This document shows, piece by piece, positions 9,370 through 21,125 of a DNA stretch of 64,000 nt; position 1 is the stretch's first letter; every line of letters begins with the position of its first letter. This stretch comes from Thermotoga petrophila RKU-1 (lineage in GTDB: Bacteria > Thermotogota > Thermotogae > Thermotogales > Thermotogaceae). A program made the position numbers and the translations under genes. The notes under the pieces are model-generated. The model did no database searches. It saw nothing but the letters and a program-made list of their open reading frames with translations, and was not told the origin of the DNA. Where the stretch lies: positions 186,001-250,000 of the forward strand of contig NC_009486.1 of assembly GCF_000016785.1 (NCBI RefSeq), given 5' to 3'.

Positions 9370-10200
9370 TCAATTAGACTTTCCCGGTTTCATCACCGTT
9401 CCGGTAAAAAGCGCTACCAGAACGAGTATTCCTCCTAAAAGCTGAAGGAAAGACATACGCTCTCCAAGAAAGAGAAATGAAAGCACAAGAGAAACAAAGG
9501 GTTGAGTCATGTAAACGAGTGCTGTCGTGTTGTTTCCCACTTCCTTTTGATACCTCATCTGCCAGAGGATTCCAAGGGTTGTAGCGAATACTCCGCTGTA
9601 GATTCCCACAGAAATCGTTCCAAGATTGAAATGCCACCTTTCGTTCAATCCAAAGAGAAAATTGACGACCCCAACGGTCACAAACTGCCAGAAAAGCATG
9701 TTCTTTTCTTCTTCGAATCTGGAAAATCTGGTTATGAGAACCACGTGCAGCGCAAACAGAACCGCACAGAAGAACTGAAAGAGATCTCCCGGCGTGATTC
9801 CCGATACACCACCCGTGAGCAAATAGAGCCCCAAAAACCCTGAAGTGAAAGAGATAAAGTGAATTTTTCTCAATTTCTCCCTTTCAAGAAGAAAAGCAAA
9901 CAAGGGCACAAGAAACACAAAACTCGAAACGATGAAACCGCTTTTTGCGGCGCTTGTGAATTTCAATCCCCAGAGTTGAAACATGTACGCTCCACAGAGA
10001 ACCAGCCCCAGCAGGAAACTCTTCACGAACCTGCCGGGCCCGAACAAAAGAAGCGAAAGTAAAGCAGCGCTTCCAAATCTCACGGTGTTATAAACAAAAG
10101 GAGAAACACCTCCAAGAACGAGTTTCTGAAGCGGAAAAGTTGAACCCTGAAGAATTGCCGTTAGAATGAGAAACGCAAGGGCTTTATTTTCCCGCCACAT
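9370..10200 (-). CDS. EamA/DMT-family permease
   Basis: 276 aa integral membrane protein with about ten hydrophobic segments arranged as two EamA repeats (about 8-130 and 140-270), typical of drug/metabolite transporters that export amino acids, nucleotides or other metabolites. The substrate cannot be read from the sequence. ATG at 10200 has GGTGGAGG six bases upstream and lies inside the tldE 3' end (17-base overlap). The stop is 4 bases from the 5' end of rnpB, so its 3' end also houses any rnpB promoter. Confidence 0.85.
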   Translation of the reverse strand: MWRENKALAFLILTAILQGSTFPLQKLVLGGVSPFVYNTVRFGSAALLSLLLFGPGRFVKSFLLGLVLCGAYMFQLWGLKFTSAAKSGFIVSSFVFLVPLFAFLLEREKLRKIHFISFTSGFLGLYLLTGGVSGITPGDLFQFFCAVLFALHVVLITRFSRFEEEKNMLFWQFVTVGVVNFLFGLNERWHFNLGTISVGIYSGVFATTLGILWQMRYQKEVGNNTTALVYMTQPFVSLVLSFLFLGERMSFLQLLGGILVLVALFTGTVMKPGKSN

Positions 10201-11491
10201 CCAGAACCTCCACCAGAACGCTCGGTGTTATCGTGTGTTGAGACACTTTCACATCGTTTCCAACAAGAGAAATCCTCTTCAAGAGATCGAGGAAGTTACC
10301 CGATATGGTGATGTCTTCCACACCGTGTGCGATCTCTCCGTTCTCCACCCAGTATCCCTTCGCAAACAGTGAAAATTCCCCAGATATAGAATTCGCTCCC
10401 GCGTGCATTCCCTCAACTTCCGTGATAGCGACTCCTCTGTTCATCTCCTTCAAAAGTTCTTCAAAAGACATCTCGCCCGGAATCAGCATGAGATTGACTG
10501 GACTTATTCCTCCTGTGAATCCATTTCCCGTTGGTTTCACTCCCTCTTTTCTGGCCGTTTTCAAGTTGTGAAGGAATGTTTTCAACACGCCGTTCTCCAA
10601 CACGAACTTCTCAGTTGTGGGGACTCCTTCATCGTCGAAGGGAGTGCTGGAAAGTCCCTTGGGATGGTAAGGCAGATCCTTTATTGAAACAACAGGATTT
10701 CCCACCCGCTCTCCAAGTTTTCCTTTGAGTGGCGAGAGGTTTTTCTGTACGTTCTCAGCCGAGATCATGGGTATGAACATCTCCATGAGATCGAGCAGCG
10801 CTGTGTTTCTCATCAACACAGGATACTTCCCGGATGGTATCGTTTTTGAACCGATGAGAGAAATTGCCTCTTCCGCAGCTCTTTTCCCTATTTCCTCGGG
10901 GTCCAGCTCTTCCGGTACCCTCGCCAGTTCATACCAAGAACCAGATCGCGGATTGGTGTCTCTAGCGATCGCCATGGCGAAAAGGAAACCGCCGTCCATC
11001 TGACTCTCAACGTTCAAGCCCAGTGTGTTGGTGATGATCTTCTTTATTACCATGTCCCTGTACATGACTGTTGGTACCATGGCGACGCGTTCGTCTTTCG
11101 CAGCGCTCTCGTGAGCCTTTTTGGCCATACCCATTTTCTCTTTGACAGAGAGCTTTTCGAATCTCCCAACGTACGTTTCCATTTCTCTGTACTCTTCCCC
11201 ACCCTCGAAGAAGTATTCTTTCTCTTCACTGTCCTTGATCTGCAAATTGCTCAGTGCCTCTTCGAAACACTTTTCTGGATCTTCCAGAACCTGTGTTCTG
11301 AACGCTCCTGTTTTTCCATCTTTCAGCACTTTTATTTCCACGTTGAATTTTCCCGCGTCCGTGTACTGATCGAGGTCACCGTTTGCGAGACGAAGGGAAA
11401 ATTCTTTAGTCTCCAGAAAACTTATCTGAACTTCCACTCCATTTTTCTTTGCAAGAGCGAACAATCTATCTTTGAATTCTTCGAAGGTCAT
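10184..11491 (-). CDS. pmbA: TldE/PmbA, partner subunit of the TldD/E metalloprotease
   Basis: 435 aa non-catalytic partner of TldD; the heterodimer degrades unfolded peptides and processes some modified peptides (microcin B17 maturation, CcdA turnover in E. coli). The N-terminal PmbA/TldA domain is followed by the C-terminal barrel containing MHAGANSISGEFSLFAKGYWVENG, given here in two overlapping pieces: MHAGANSISGEF and FAKGYWVENG. Unlike TldD it lacks a HExxxH zinc motif, as expected. ATG overlaps the tldD stop by four bases. Confidence 0.93.
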   Translation of the reverse strand: MTFEEFKDRLFALAKKNGVEVQISFLETKEFSLRLANGDLDQYTDAGKFNVEIKVLKDGKTGAFRTQVLEDPEKCFEEALSNLQIKDSEEKEYFFEGGEEYREMETYVGRFEKLSVKEKMGMAKKAHESAAKDERVAMVPTVMYRDMVIKKIITNTLGLNVESQMDGGFLFAMAIARDTNPRSGSWYELARVPEELDPEEIGKRAAEEAISLIGSKTIPSGKYPVLMRNTALLDLMEMFIPMISAENVQKNLSPLKGKLGERVGNPVVSIKDLPYHPKGLSSTPFDDEGVPTTEKFVLENGVLKTFLHNLKTARKEGVKPTGNGFTGGISPVNLMLIPGEMSFEELLKEMNRGVAITEVEGMHAGANSISGEFSLFAKGYWVENGEIAHGVEDITISGNFLDLLKRISLVGNDVKVSQHTITPSVLVEVLDVAGK

Positions 11492-12876
11492 TTGTTTCGC
11501 CCCCCTACTACGATCTCCTTAACTCTTATCGTGGGCTGGCCCACATCTGCCGGAACGGATCCAGAGAACGAACCGCACATACCCTGGTCTCTCGCCAAAT
11601 CGTTTCCCACCATGTCGATCTTCTGAATGATCTCGTGTCCCTTACCTATCAGTGTGGCGCCCCTCACCGGTTTCGTGACCCTTCCTTTTTCTATGAGATA
11701 CGCTTCGGAAACCGCGAAGTTGAACTCTCCAGTGGCCGGATTAACCGATCCACCTCCCATGGTCTTCGCGTAGAGACCGTACTCGGTAGCCGCGATGATT
11801 TCTTCCGGGTGGTAATCTCCAGGGAGTATGAAGGTGTTGCTCATCCTCGAAGTGGGTGGGAAGGTGTAGTCCTGTCTTCTGCCGCTTCCTGTGCTCTTCA
11901 TCCCCATTCTTCTCGCACCGAGCTTGTCCACAAGGTAGCCAACGAGAACCCCCTTGTCTATGAGCAGTGTTCTCTGTGTGGGAGTTCCTTCGTCGTCCAC
12001 GTTAGCGGAACCCCAGCCGTTCGGAATGGTGGCGTCGTCCACCGCGGAAACACATTCCGCAGCCACTTTCTGCCCGAGCTTTCCCGCAAAAACAGAAGCC
12101 CCCTTCGCCACAGACGTTGCTTCGAGGCCATGTCCAACTGCTTCGTGGAAAATGACTCCTCCGAAACCGTTGGCAATCACAACCGTCATCTTTCCAGCCG
12201 GAGCGGGCTCTGCCTCAACCATCCTCGCTGCTATCCTCGCTGCTTTCTTCGCCGCTTCTTCCACATCTATTCTGTCGAAGAATTCAAAACCCATTCCTGC
12301 CCCGGGGCCGTAGAAACCCCTTTCGAGCACTCCGTCCTTTTCCGCTACCGCGTTTATCATCAAACGGGTCCTCACACGTCTGTCTTCAGCCCAAGTTCCT
12401 TCTGAATTTGCAACCAGAATCTCCTGATCGTAATCCCAGTACCAGACCACCACCTGTTTTATGAGTTCGGAGTAATCTTTCGCCGCGTAGTAGGCTTTTT
12501 TCATAACAGATACCTTGTCCGTTTTTTCCACCTGAACCGGTGGAATGAGTACCACGTGTCTTTCCTTCCTTTTCGTTCTGTTGAAATTGAATGTGAGATC
12601 TTCGATTTTTGTCTCCTCGAGCGCTTCTCCCACCTTCTTTGCAACGTTTATCAGGTTCTCCCTTGAAAGATCGTTCGTGTAGGCATAAACGGCTTTTGTT
12701 CCGAGAAAACCTCTTATCCCCACTCCAACGATCTCGCTACTCGTTGCCTGCTCGATTTTCCCATCTTTCAGCTCGTATCGATTCTCGTACTTTTTCTCAA
12801 AGAACAACTCAGCAAAGTCCCCTCCGTTCTTCAAAACAGCTGCGATAACGTCTCTGATAACACTTTCGTTGAGCAC
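11488..12876 (-). CDS. tldD: TldD zinc metalloprotease subunit
   Basis: Catalytic subunit of the TldD/E protease. The 462 aa protein has the PmbA/TldA N-terminal domain and the zinc motif HEAVGHGLEA (HExxxH, near residue 255). The conserved C-terminal block CGSFSGSVPADVGQP supplies a further zinc-ligand Cys. GTG at 12876 has GGAGGG 8 bases upstream; the frame is open for eight more codons but without a ribosome site. It forms an operon with pmbA and the DMT permease. Confidence 0.93.
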   Translation of the reverse strand: MLNESVIRDVIAAVLKNGGDFAELFFEKKYENRYELKDGKIEQATSSEIVGVGIRGFLGTKAVYAYTNDLSRENLINVAKKVGEALEETKIEDLTFNFNRTKRKERHVVLIPPVQVEKTDKVSVMKKAYYAAKDYSELIKQVVVWYWDYDQEILVANSEGTWAEDRRVRTRLMINAVAEKDGVLERGFYGPGAGMGFEFFDRIDVEEAAKKAARIAARMVEAEPAPAGKMTVVIANGFGGVIFHEAVGHGLEATSVAKGASVFAGKLGQKVAAECVSAVDDATIPNGWGSANVDDEGTPTQRTLLIDKGVLVGYLVDKLGARRMGMKSTGSGRRQDYTFPPTSRMSNTFILPGDYHPEEIIAATEYGLYAKTMGGGSVNPATGEFNFAVSEAYLIEKGRVTKPVRGATLIGKGHEIIQKIDMVGNDLARDQGMCGSFSGSVPADVGQPTIRVKEIVVGGRNK

Positions 12877-12985
12877 TTTGATCCCTCCTTTCTTCACCAA
12901 CCATTATACTACTTTCCAAGTTCGGAGTGCTAACTATTTCAACACCTTCAACAGGTGTAAAATAAGATCGATGGGAGGTGATATC
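12877..12985. promoter_or_regulatory. Divergent intergenic region between tldD and the PEGA gene
   Basis: Minus strand: a perfect TATAAT (12902-12907) lies about 30 bases before the tldD start, without a clear -35. Plus strand: TAAAAT at 12958-12963 is about 22 bases before the PEGA gene ATG. A 6-base inverted repeat, ACACCT-TCAAC-AGGTGT (12942-12958), sits between the two and touches the plus-strand -10 box, as an operator would. Ribosome site GGGAGGTG precedes the PEGA gene. Confidence 0.4.
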
Positions 12986-13843
12986 ATGAGAAGATTTTTA
13001 CCGGTTCTTTTTCTGCTGATTGCAGGCATCGTATTGGCGGACAATTACGTCCTGATCGTTTATTCGGAACCACTTTCTCAGGTTTTCATAAACGGAAACT
13101 ACGTGGGAACGGTCGATGTGACCGGTCAGATGATACTTACGTTGAATTCTTCCGGGAAATTCACCATAACGGTGAGAAAGAGCTGGTACATTCCTTTTGA
13201 AAGCGAAATCATCGTTTCATCTCCGGGAGAATTCGTTATATTCGCGAACTTGAAAGAAGCAGGAGCTCTGAGAGTCTTCTCGAACGTGTACCCCGTTGAG
13301 GTCTTCGCTGAAGGCATGTACCTAGGAAAGATCCACAGCGTCAAGGATGTACTCTACGTGCCGGCCGGTACGGTGACGCTCACATTCAAAGCTCCGGGGT
13401 ACAAGGAAGAAGCGGTGACCGTCCAGGTAAAACCAAGGAGCGAGAACACAATCAACATCTATCTGGAAGAGAAAGCGCTCGCACTCGACTTGAAAGTGGA
13501 ACCCGAGAGATTCTCACCGAACGGTGACTGGTACAACGATAAAACTACATTCTATATCTACCTCTCCAAACCCGCGGACCTGAGTGTGGAAGTTCTGAAC
13601 GACAGAGGAGAAACCATCTGGTTCAGACAGCTGAAAGGCTCCGAGGGAACGAACAAGGTGATCTGGGACGGAAAAGACGCATCAGACGGAAGATACAGGG
13701 TGAGAGTAACTGCCTCAACCGACGATGAGATGCAGTCTGTAGAAAAAGAAGTGATCGTGGACAGGAGCGAGTACACCTACTTCAAAGAACTGTTCATCGG
13801 TTCGGTCCTCGCCCTGGTGGTTCTCCTGATTCTCGTTCATTAA
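12986..13843 (+). CDS. Secreted/anchored PEGA-domain protein with FlgD-like Ig domain
   Basis: 285 aa envelope protein. A signal peptide (about 1-19, ending VLADN) is followed by two PEGA-like units (about 20-80: VFINGNYVGTV; about 95-165: EVFAEGMYLGKIHS and VTLTFKAPGYKEEAVTV). Next comes a FlgD-type Ig fold (about 170-260) with FSPNGDWYNDKT and WDGKDASDGRYRVRV, then a C-terminal transmembrane helix. PEGA domains are linked to S-layer and surface proteins, so a toga or periplasmic role is a fair inference. The frame extends upstream to 12869, but ATG at 12986 has GGGAGGTG at good spacing and opens the signal peptide. It overlaps the convergent exchanger gene by 4 bases. Confidence 0.8.
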   Translation: MRRFLPVLFLLIAGIVLADNYVLIVYSEPLSQVFINGNYVGTVDVTGQMILTLNSSGKFTITVRKSWYIPFESEIIVSSPGEFVIFANLKEAGALRVFSNVYPVEVFAEGMYLGKIHSVKDVLYVPAGTVTLTFKAPGYKEEAVTVQVKPRSENTINIYLEEKALALDLKVEPERFSPNGDWYNDKTTFYIYLSKPADLSVEVLNDRGETIWFRQLKGSEGTNKVIWDGKDASDGRYRVRVTASTDDEMQSVEKEVIVDRSEYTYFKELFIGSVLALVVLLILVH

Positions 13844-14769
13844 CCTCTGAGTACTACAAAGTAAATGTACACAGAATAGATGATGAGGAAAACTGCCCCT
13901 TCAAAACGGGAAATTCTCCTTCTGGAGACAGCAAAAACAAGAAGAAGGACCGACGTTAAGAAAAGAAACCAGAGATCCACAGAGTGGTTGACATCCACTG
14001 TCAATCTTCCAAAGAACGAACTCACTCCCAGTATGAAGAGGATGTTGAAGATGTTGCTTCCCACGATGTTTCCAACGAGGATATCACTCTCTTTTTTCGC
14101 CGTTGAAACGATGCTCACCACGAGTTCCGGCAGAGAAGTCCCAACGGCTATCACAGTCAAACCTATAAACGCTTGAGAAAGACCGAAAGTTTCGGCTATT
14201 TTCACCGCGTTCTCTATGGCAAGGTCGCCTCCGAACCAGAGAGCGAGGATTCCACCCACGATCATCAAAAGACTGACTGCAACACTCTTCTGTGGTTTTA
14301 TCTCTTCCAGTTCCTCTTCCACCACTTCCTTCGCTGAGGTGACTAAGTAATACATGAAGATGACCATGAAAGAAAGGAACACCACCCCATCGTACCAGGA
14401 AAGATAATAATTTTTCAGAAACAAACTGATGAAAGAGATAGTCGCAAGGATCATGAACGGAATTTCAGATCTCACAGTGCTTCTTTTCACCGGCACTGCT
14501 CGAAGAACGGCAGCGAGCCCGAGGCAGAGTCCAACGTTTGCTATGTTGCTTCCAACCACGTTGGAAATAGCTATACTGGAATATCCCTTAATGGCGGAAA
14601 CGAGAGAAGAAACAAGTTCGGGAAGGGACGTTCCAAAAGCAACAACAGAAAGTCCCACGATCAACTTGGAGATCCCCAGTGTCAGTGCCAGCGACGACGC
14701 CCCCGTGACGAGCCAGTTTGCGCCGATCACCAGAATCGCTATTCCCAGGGCAGTCAGAAGAAAAGCCAC
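13840..14769 (-). CDS. Sodium/calcium exchanger family protein (CaCA, YrbG-like)
   Basis: 309 aa membrane protein made of two inverted repeats, each with the CaCA alpha-repeat signature GTSLPELV (near residues 46 and 212) and the paired VVGSNIAN / IVGSNIFN motifs. About ten membrane segments are predicted by eye, and a short cytoplasmic loop between the repeats holds EVVEEELEEIKPQKS. It exchanges cations, probably Ca2+ for Na+ or H+; ion specificity cannot be read. It starts 7 bases after yjbQ and is the last gene of the long minus-strand run. Confidence 0.9.
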   Translation of the reverse strand: MAFLLTALGIAILVIGANWLVTGASSLALTLGISKLIVGLSVVAFGTSLPELVSSLVSAIKGYSSIAISNVVGSNIANVGLCLGLAAVLRAVPVKRSTVRSEIPFMILATISFISLFLKNYYLSWYDGVVFLSFMVIFMYYLVTSAKEVVEEELEEIKPQKSVAVSLLMIVGGILALWFGGDLAIENAVKIAETFGLSQAFIGLTVIAVGTSLPELVVSIVSTAKKESDILVGNIVGSNIFNILFILGVSSFFGRLTVDVNHSVDLWFLFLTSVLLLVFAVSRRRISRFEGAVFLIIYSVYIYFVVLRG

Positions 14770-14776
14770 AGCCTGA

Positions 14777-15196
14777 TCACTCTCCTATGATCTTGACGAG
14801 GACTCTCTTTGGTCTCATACCGTCGAACTCACCGTAGAAAACCTGTCCCCACGGTCCCAGATCCATCTTTCCATCGGTGATGGCTATGACCACTTCTCTT
14901 CCCATGATCGTGCGCTTGAGATGAGCGTCCGCGTTGTCTTCTCCGGTGTCGTTGTGCCTGTACTGGGAGTACGGCTTCTCCGGAGCGAGTTTTTCGAGCC
15001 ACACCTCGAAATCGTGGTGAAGTCCCGGCTCATCGTCGTTTATGAAGACACTCGCGGTTATGTGCATGGCGTTGCAGAGAAGAAGACCTTCTTTTATACC
15101 GCTTTCTCTAACACACTCCTCCAGAAGGGGAGTTATGTTGATGAACTCCCTTCTCCTCTTCGTGTGAAACCAGAGTTCTTTTCTGTAGCTCTTCAT
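14777..15196 (-). CDS. YjbQ family protein (UPF0047)
   Basis: 139 aa, normal length for the family. Conserved pieces: [15 protein letters not shown] (near residue 43), [13 protein letters not shown] (near 59) and [20 protein letters not shown] (near 79), with the His/Asp residues thought to form a metal or phosphate site. Some members have thiamine-phosphate synthase activity, but the real role in the cell is not settled. ATG overlaps the rnr stop by four bases. Confidence 0.9.
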   Translation of the reverse strand: MKSYRKELWFHTKRRREFINITPLLEECVRESGIKEGLLLCNAMHITASVFINDDEPGLHHDFEVWLEKLAPEKPYSQYRHNDTGEDNADAHLKRTIMGREVVIAITDGKMDLGPWGQVFYGEFDGMRPKRVLVKIIGE

Positions 15197-17325
15197 TCTT
15201 CATCCTCCTCCACCAGTACGAAGTCTATCTCGCCCCTGATCTTGTCTGCCCTCATCACTTTTACCTTGAGAACATCTCCCAGCCTGAAGACCCTTCCCTT
15301 TCGCTTCCCGATGAGCATGTTCCTTGTTTCGTCGTAGTAATAGTAGTCGTCCAGCGTCGATATGTGAACAAGACCGGAGATGCTCTTTTCAGGAATCTCC
15401 ACGAACAGCCCAAATTTGGTGATGTTCGTTACCACAACGTCAAAAACCTCCCCTATGTGGCGGGCTATGTATTCTACTTTCTTCATAGCTACAAGGTCCC
15501 ACTCCGCTTCGTCCGCGACTCTTTCCCTTCGACTGCAGTGTTTCGCGATCTTCGGAAGCACCTTGGAGAATTTTTCGATCTGTTCGGGGGTGAAGTATCC
15601 GTTCTGCTCAAGGTAGAGTTTCAAAAGCCTATGAACGACAAGATCGGGATATCTTCTTATGGGTGAAGTGAAATGCGTGTAAGCGTAAGAAGCAAGTCCG
15701 AAATGACCGATGTTCACGGCGGAGTACATTGCCCTTTTCATGGATCTGACGAGGAGTCTTTCTACACTGCTTCTCAAAGGATGGTCTTTGACCTTTTCCA
15801 GAAGTTTCTGAAGCATTCCCGGGTGGATATTCTGGGGAAAATTCGCTCTTATCCCCATCGCTTCAAGATAGTTCCTCAACTGAAAAATGGTCTCGGGATC
15901 GGGTTCCTCGTGTACACGATACATGAATGGAAGTCCGGCGTGATCGAATATTTCAGCCACCGTCTCGTTCGCTCTGATCATGAATTCTTCTATCAACTTC
16001 TCTGCAATTCCTCTCTTTCTTGGAACGATATCCACCACCTGACCGTTTTCGTCCAGTATGACCTTCACTTCGTCACTCTCTATATCGAGAATGGCTCCAC
16101 GCTTTCTCCGTGCTTCTCTCAATATCTCTGCGAGTTCCACCGCGTTGTATATGAGATCTTTGAAAGGTTCGTACTCCTTCATAGAAGAGGGATCTTCCAG
16201 GAATTCGTTCACCCTCTCGTAGATCATCCTTTTTTTGCTCTTTATCACACTCGGATAGACATCGTATCTCACGACCCGTCCGTCTCTGTCTATTTCCATC
16301 TCCACACTCATGGTGAGTCTGTCTTTCCCCTCAACGAGACTGCAGATACCGTTGGACAGTCTGAAGGGGAGCATTGGAATCACGGTATCGATGAGGTACA
16401 CACTCGTTCCCCTCTTGAAGGCCTCCTGGTCCAGTGCGGAACCTTCTTTCACGTAATGTGAAACGTCCGCTATGTGAACACCGAGAAGGTAATTTCCGTT
16501 CGAAAGCTTTTCCACGGAGATGGCATCGTCGAAGTCCTTTGCGTCCTCACCGTCTATCGTGACGATGACTTTATCTCTCAAATCTTTTCTTCCGACAAGG
16601 TCTTTTTTCCTCACCTTGGCAGGTATCGAGTTCGCTTCTCTTATGACCTCTTCTGGAAATTCACCCGGTTCTGGAAGATCGTGCTTCACTATGACACTTG
16701 GAAGGTCGATGGAAGGGTCATCGAGATCACCGAGTACTTTCACAACCTTCGCCTCAGGGTTCTTGCCGGGAGAAGGATATTTCAGGATCTCCGCTATCAC
16801 CTTCTGGTTAGGTTTCGCACCATCGATGTTCTCGGGTGCCACGTAGAAATCGTACGCTATCTTCGGGTCATCCGGCACAACAAATCCAAAGGTTCCTTTG
16901 TGGTCAAAAACACCAACTACCCTCGTAAGGCCACGTTCGAGAACCTTTACGACTCGTCCCCTTGGAAGCCCTCTCCAGGTTCCTGCTATTTCAACGACGA
17001 CTCTGTCCTTGTGCATGGCGTACTTCGTGTCTTCAACAGGAACAGCGATTTCTTCAAACTCGTCCGTTATGACAAAGGCCACGTAACCACTTCGTGTGAA
17101 TTCGATCGTTCCTACTTTGAGATCTTCGCCGAGTTTTCTGTACCTTCCCCTGCTGTCCCTGAAGATCCTTCCCTCTTTTTCCAGCTTTTTCACAACTTCT
17201 CTCACTTTTCTTCTCTCTTCTCTTGTCTTTGCCCGGAATTTCTTGTAGAGTTCTTTCAACACCATGGGTTTGTAATCGTCTGAGAGAATGAACCTTTCCA
17301 CATCTTTCTTCCTTATCGGACTCAT
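15193..17325 (-). CDS. rnr: Ribonuclease R
   Basis: Processive 3'-5' exoribonuclease of the RNB family, able to degrade structured RNA. The 710 aa protein has an N-terminal winged-helix part (about 1-65), two cold-shock OB folds (about 65-225), the RNB catalytic domain with [12 protein letters not shown] (near 255, metal-binding aspartates) and [16 protein letters not shown] (near 560), and a C-terminal S1 domain (about 635-705). It starts 14 bases after upp. All catalytic aspartates are visible. Confidence 0.95.
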   Translation of the reverse strand: MSPIRKKDVERFILSDDYKPMVLKELYKKFRAKTREERRKVREVVKKLEKEGRIFRDSRGRYRKLGEDLKVGTIEFTRSGYVAFVITDEFEEIAVPVEDTKYAMHKDRVVVEIAGTWRGLPRGRVVKVLERGLTRVVGVFDHKGTFGFVVPDDPKIAYDFYVAPENIDGAKPNQKVIAEILKYPSPGKNPEAKVVKVLGDLDDPSIDLPSVIVKHDLPEPGEFPEEVIREANSIPAKVRKKDLVGRKDLRDKVIVTIDGEDAKDFDDAISVEKLSNGNYLLGVHIADVSHYVKEGSALDQEAFKRGTSVYLIDTVIPMLPFRLSNGICSLVEGKDRLTMSVEMEIDRDGRVVRYDVYPSVIKSKKRMIYERVNEFLEDPSSMKEYEPFKDLIYNAVELAEILREARRKRGAILDIESDEVKVILDENGQVVDIVPRKRGIAEKLIEEFMIRANETVAEIFDHAGLPFMYRVHEEPDPETIFQLRNYLEAMGIRANFPQNIHPGMLQKLLEKVKDHPLRSSVERLLVRSMKRAMYSAVNIGHFGLASYAYTHFTSPIRRYPDLVVHRLLKLYLEQNGYFTPEQIEKFSKVLPKIAKHCSRRERVADEAEWDLVAMKKVEYIARHIGEVFDVVVTNITKFGLFVEIPEKSISGLVHISTLDDYYYYDETRNMLIGKRKGRVFRLGDVLKVKVMRADKIRGEIDFVLVEEDEE

Positions 17326-17339
17326 GTACTCACCTTCTT

Positions 17340-19249
<1,910 letters not shown>

Positions 19250-19260
19250 GAAAAATCACC

Positions 19261-20643
19261 TCACTCGACAGTGTATTCTGTCCCCGAAGGGGTATCCTTT
19301 AAAATGATTCCAATCTCCCTGAGATGATCCCTTATTCGATCAGAAAGATCGTATCTTTTTTCCTTCCTCAAGACATCTCTCACTTCTATCAGCAGTTTGA
19401 GTAGTTCTTCAGAGGAAACTTCTTTCTTCTCTTCGTTGAGATCGAAAAGTCCCAGAACGGGGCCAAACTCCCTTCTGATCAGGTGATAGTAGAGAAGGGC
19501 ATCTTCACGGTCGTTGTCATCCATCGCTTTGCTGAGGTTTCTCGCGAGTTCAAAAATCAAGGACACAGCCACCGGTGTGTTGAAATCGTCGTCGAGAGCT
19601 TCCACAAAACGATTAACGTACTCTTCGTAAACAGCGTTTCTCTTAGGTATCCCGATGTCTCCAGATTTTTCGTATCGTCCCAGGATCTCCCAAACACGTT
19701 TGACCGCCCTGGAATAATCCTGAAGGAGTTCTTCAGAGAAGTCCATCGGCGACCTGTAATGCTTTGAGAGAATCATGTACCTTAGACCGTCTCTGCCGTA
19801 CCTTTTCACGGCTTCACGGACGGTGAAGATGTTTCCCGTCGATTTGCTCATCTTGTCACCGAGGAACCTGACCATGCCGTTGTGCATCCAGTATCTCGCG
19901 AAAACCTTACCGGTCAGAGCCTCGGCCTGGGCCTTCTCGTTCTCGTGGTGCGGAAACACGAGATCTTCCCCACCCGCGTGTATATCGAAACTCTCTCCCA
20001 GGATTTTTACGGACATAACCGTACACTCTATGTGCCAACCTGGTCTTCCCTCTCCCCAGGGAGACTTCCAGCAGGGTTCACCAGGTTTGGCCTTTTTCCA
20101 GAGAGAGAAATCGAGAGGAAACTTCTTCGTTTCGTCCACCTCGACCCTGGCACCCGCGATGAGATCCTCTATCTTCTTTTTTGAGAGTTCACCGTACTTT
20201 TCGAACTTTCTCACGTCGAAATAGACACCCGTTTCCGTTTGATACGCAACCCCTTTTTCTACAAGTCTTTCTATTATCTCAACAATATCGTCGACGAAAT
20301 CGGTGGTTCTTGGATGAAAATTCGCCGGTCTTATACCGAGGGCATGAGCGTCTCTCCAGTACTCGGCTATGAAGGTATCCGCCACGGTCTTGTAATCGAC
20401 ACCGAGCTGATTCGCCTTGTTTATGATCTTGTCGTCTATATCTGTGAAATTCTGAACCATTATGACCCTGTAACCCCTGTACTCGAGGTACCTCCTGAAC
20501 ACATCGAATACCACCGCGGGTCTCGCGTTCCCTACGTGGATGAGGTCGTACACGGTGGGTCCGCACACGTACATCCTCACAACACCGGGTTGAATGGGCA
20601 CAAATTCTTCTTTTTTTCCTGTCAGGGTGTTGGTTATTCTCAT
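19261..20643 (-). CDS. cysS: Cysteinyl-tRNA synthetase
   Basis: Class I aminoacyl-tRNA synthetase, 460 aa. Motifs: [18 protein letters not shown] (HIGH region, with the zinc Cys), [10 protein letters not shown] and [18 protein letters not shown] (zinc site and active site), and KMSKSTGN. The C-terminal helical DALR-type domain is complete. The frame is open seven codons further, but ATG at 20643 has AGGAGGTG six bases upstream. No T-box leader is seen: only 17 bases separate it from cheW2. Confidence 0.96.
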   Translation of the reverse strand: MRITNTLTGKKEEFVPIQPGVVRMYVCGPTVYDLIHVGNARPAVVFDVFRRYLEYRGYRVIMVQNFTDIDDKIINKANQLGVDYKTVADTFIAEYWRDAHALGIRPANFHPRTTDFVDDIVEIIERLVEKGVAYQTETGVYFDVRKFEKYGELSKKKIEDLIAGARVEVDETKKFPLDFSLWKKAKPGEPCWKSPWGEGRPGWHIECTVMSVKILGESFDIHAGGEDLVFPHHENEKAQAEALTGKVFARYWMHNGMVRFLGDKMSKSTGNIFTVREAVKRYGRDGLRYMILSKHYRSPMDFSEELLQDYSRAVKRVWEILGRYEKSGDIGIPKRNAVYEEYVNRFVEALDDDFNTPVAVSLIFELARNLSKAMDDNDREDALLYYHLIRREFGPVLGLFDLNEEKKEVSSEELLKLLIEVRDVLRKEKRYDLSDRIRDHLREIGIILKDTPSGTEYTVE

Positions 20644-20660
20644 CGATGCACCTCCTGTTT

Positions 20661-21119
20661 TCACACGTTGATGTTGCTGATCTCCACCAGTTCCTCCGAA
20701 GTGAGAACCTCTTCTATGTTCAAAATGATCACGATATCGTCACGGACTTTTGCAAACCCGAGAATGTAGCTCTTCCCTTTTCCTGCGAGATTCTGAGGAG
20801 GTTGTTCGATATCGCTCTCTGTAAGCGTCAGAACCTCGCTCACGTCGTCCACCAAGAAACCGATCAGCGTGTCTTTCACCATCGAAACAATGATCTTCGC
20901 CTTCTTCTTGTCATCTATATCTGGCATCTTGAACTTCTTTCTGAGATTCACCACCGGAATGATTTTCCCTCTGAGGTTCATGACTCCCTCTATGTACTCC
21001 GCCGTCTCTGGAACGGGAACGATCCTTTCCACTTCGACTATGCTCTCCACTTTCATGATGTCCACGCCGAACACTTGGTTTCCCAGCTTGAACGTCACCA
21101 CCTTCAGTTCCATCTCCAT
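20661..21119 (-). CDS. cheW: CheW-like chemotaxis adaptor (second CheW of the window)
   Basis: 152 aa single CheW domain that should couple receptors to CheA. Typical pieces: [19 protein letters not shown] near residue 11, [19 protein letters not shown] near 43 and [13 protein letters not shown] near 87. It is about as long as the chemotaxis-operon CheW at 39338 but clearly diverged from it. It is inserted between the biotin carrier and cysS, far from other chemotaxis genes, and is transcribed in a metabolic operon. T. maritima is known to have two CheW proteins; this should be the equivalent of CheW2. Confidence 0.92.
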   Translation of the reverse strand: MEMELKVVTFKLGNQVFGVDIMKVESIVEVERIVPVPETAEYIEGVMNLRGKIIPVVNLRKKFKMPDIDDKKKAKIIVSMVKDTLIGFLVDDVSEVLTLTESDIEQPPQNLAGKGKSYILGFAKVRDDIVIILNIEEVLTSEELVEISNINV

Positions 21120-21125
21120 CCCCCC

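Noticed and set aside
8093..9445. Long plus-strand frame (about 450 codons) covering the rel 5' end and the RNase P RNA
   Set aside because: It is antisense to the clearly conserved rel and rnpB, has no ribosome site, and its translation has no known motif.
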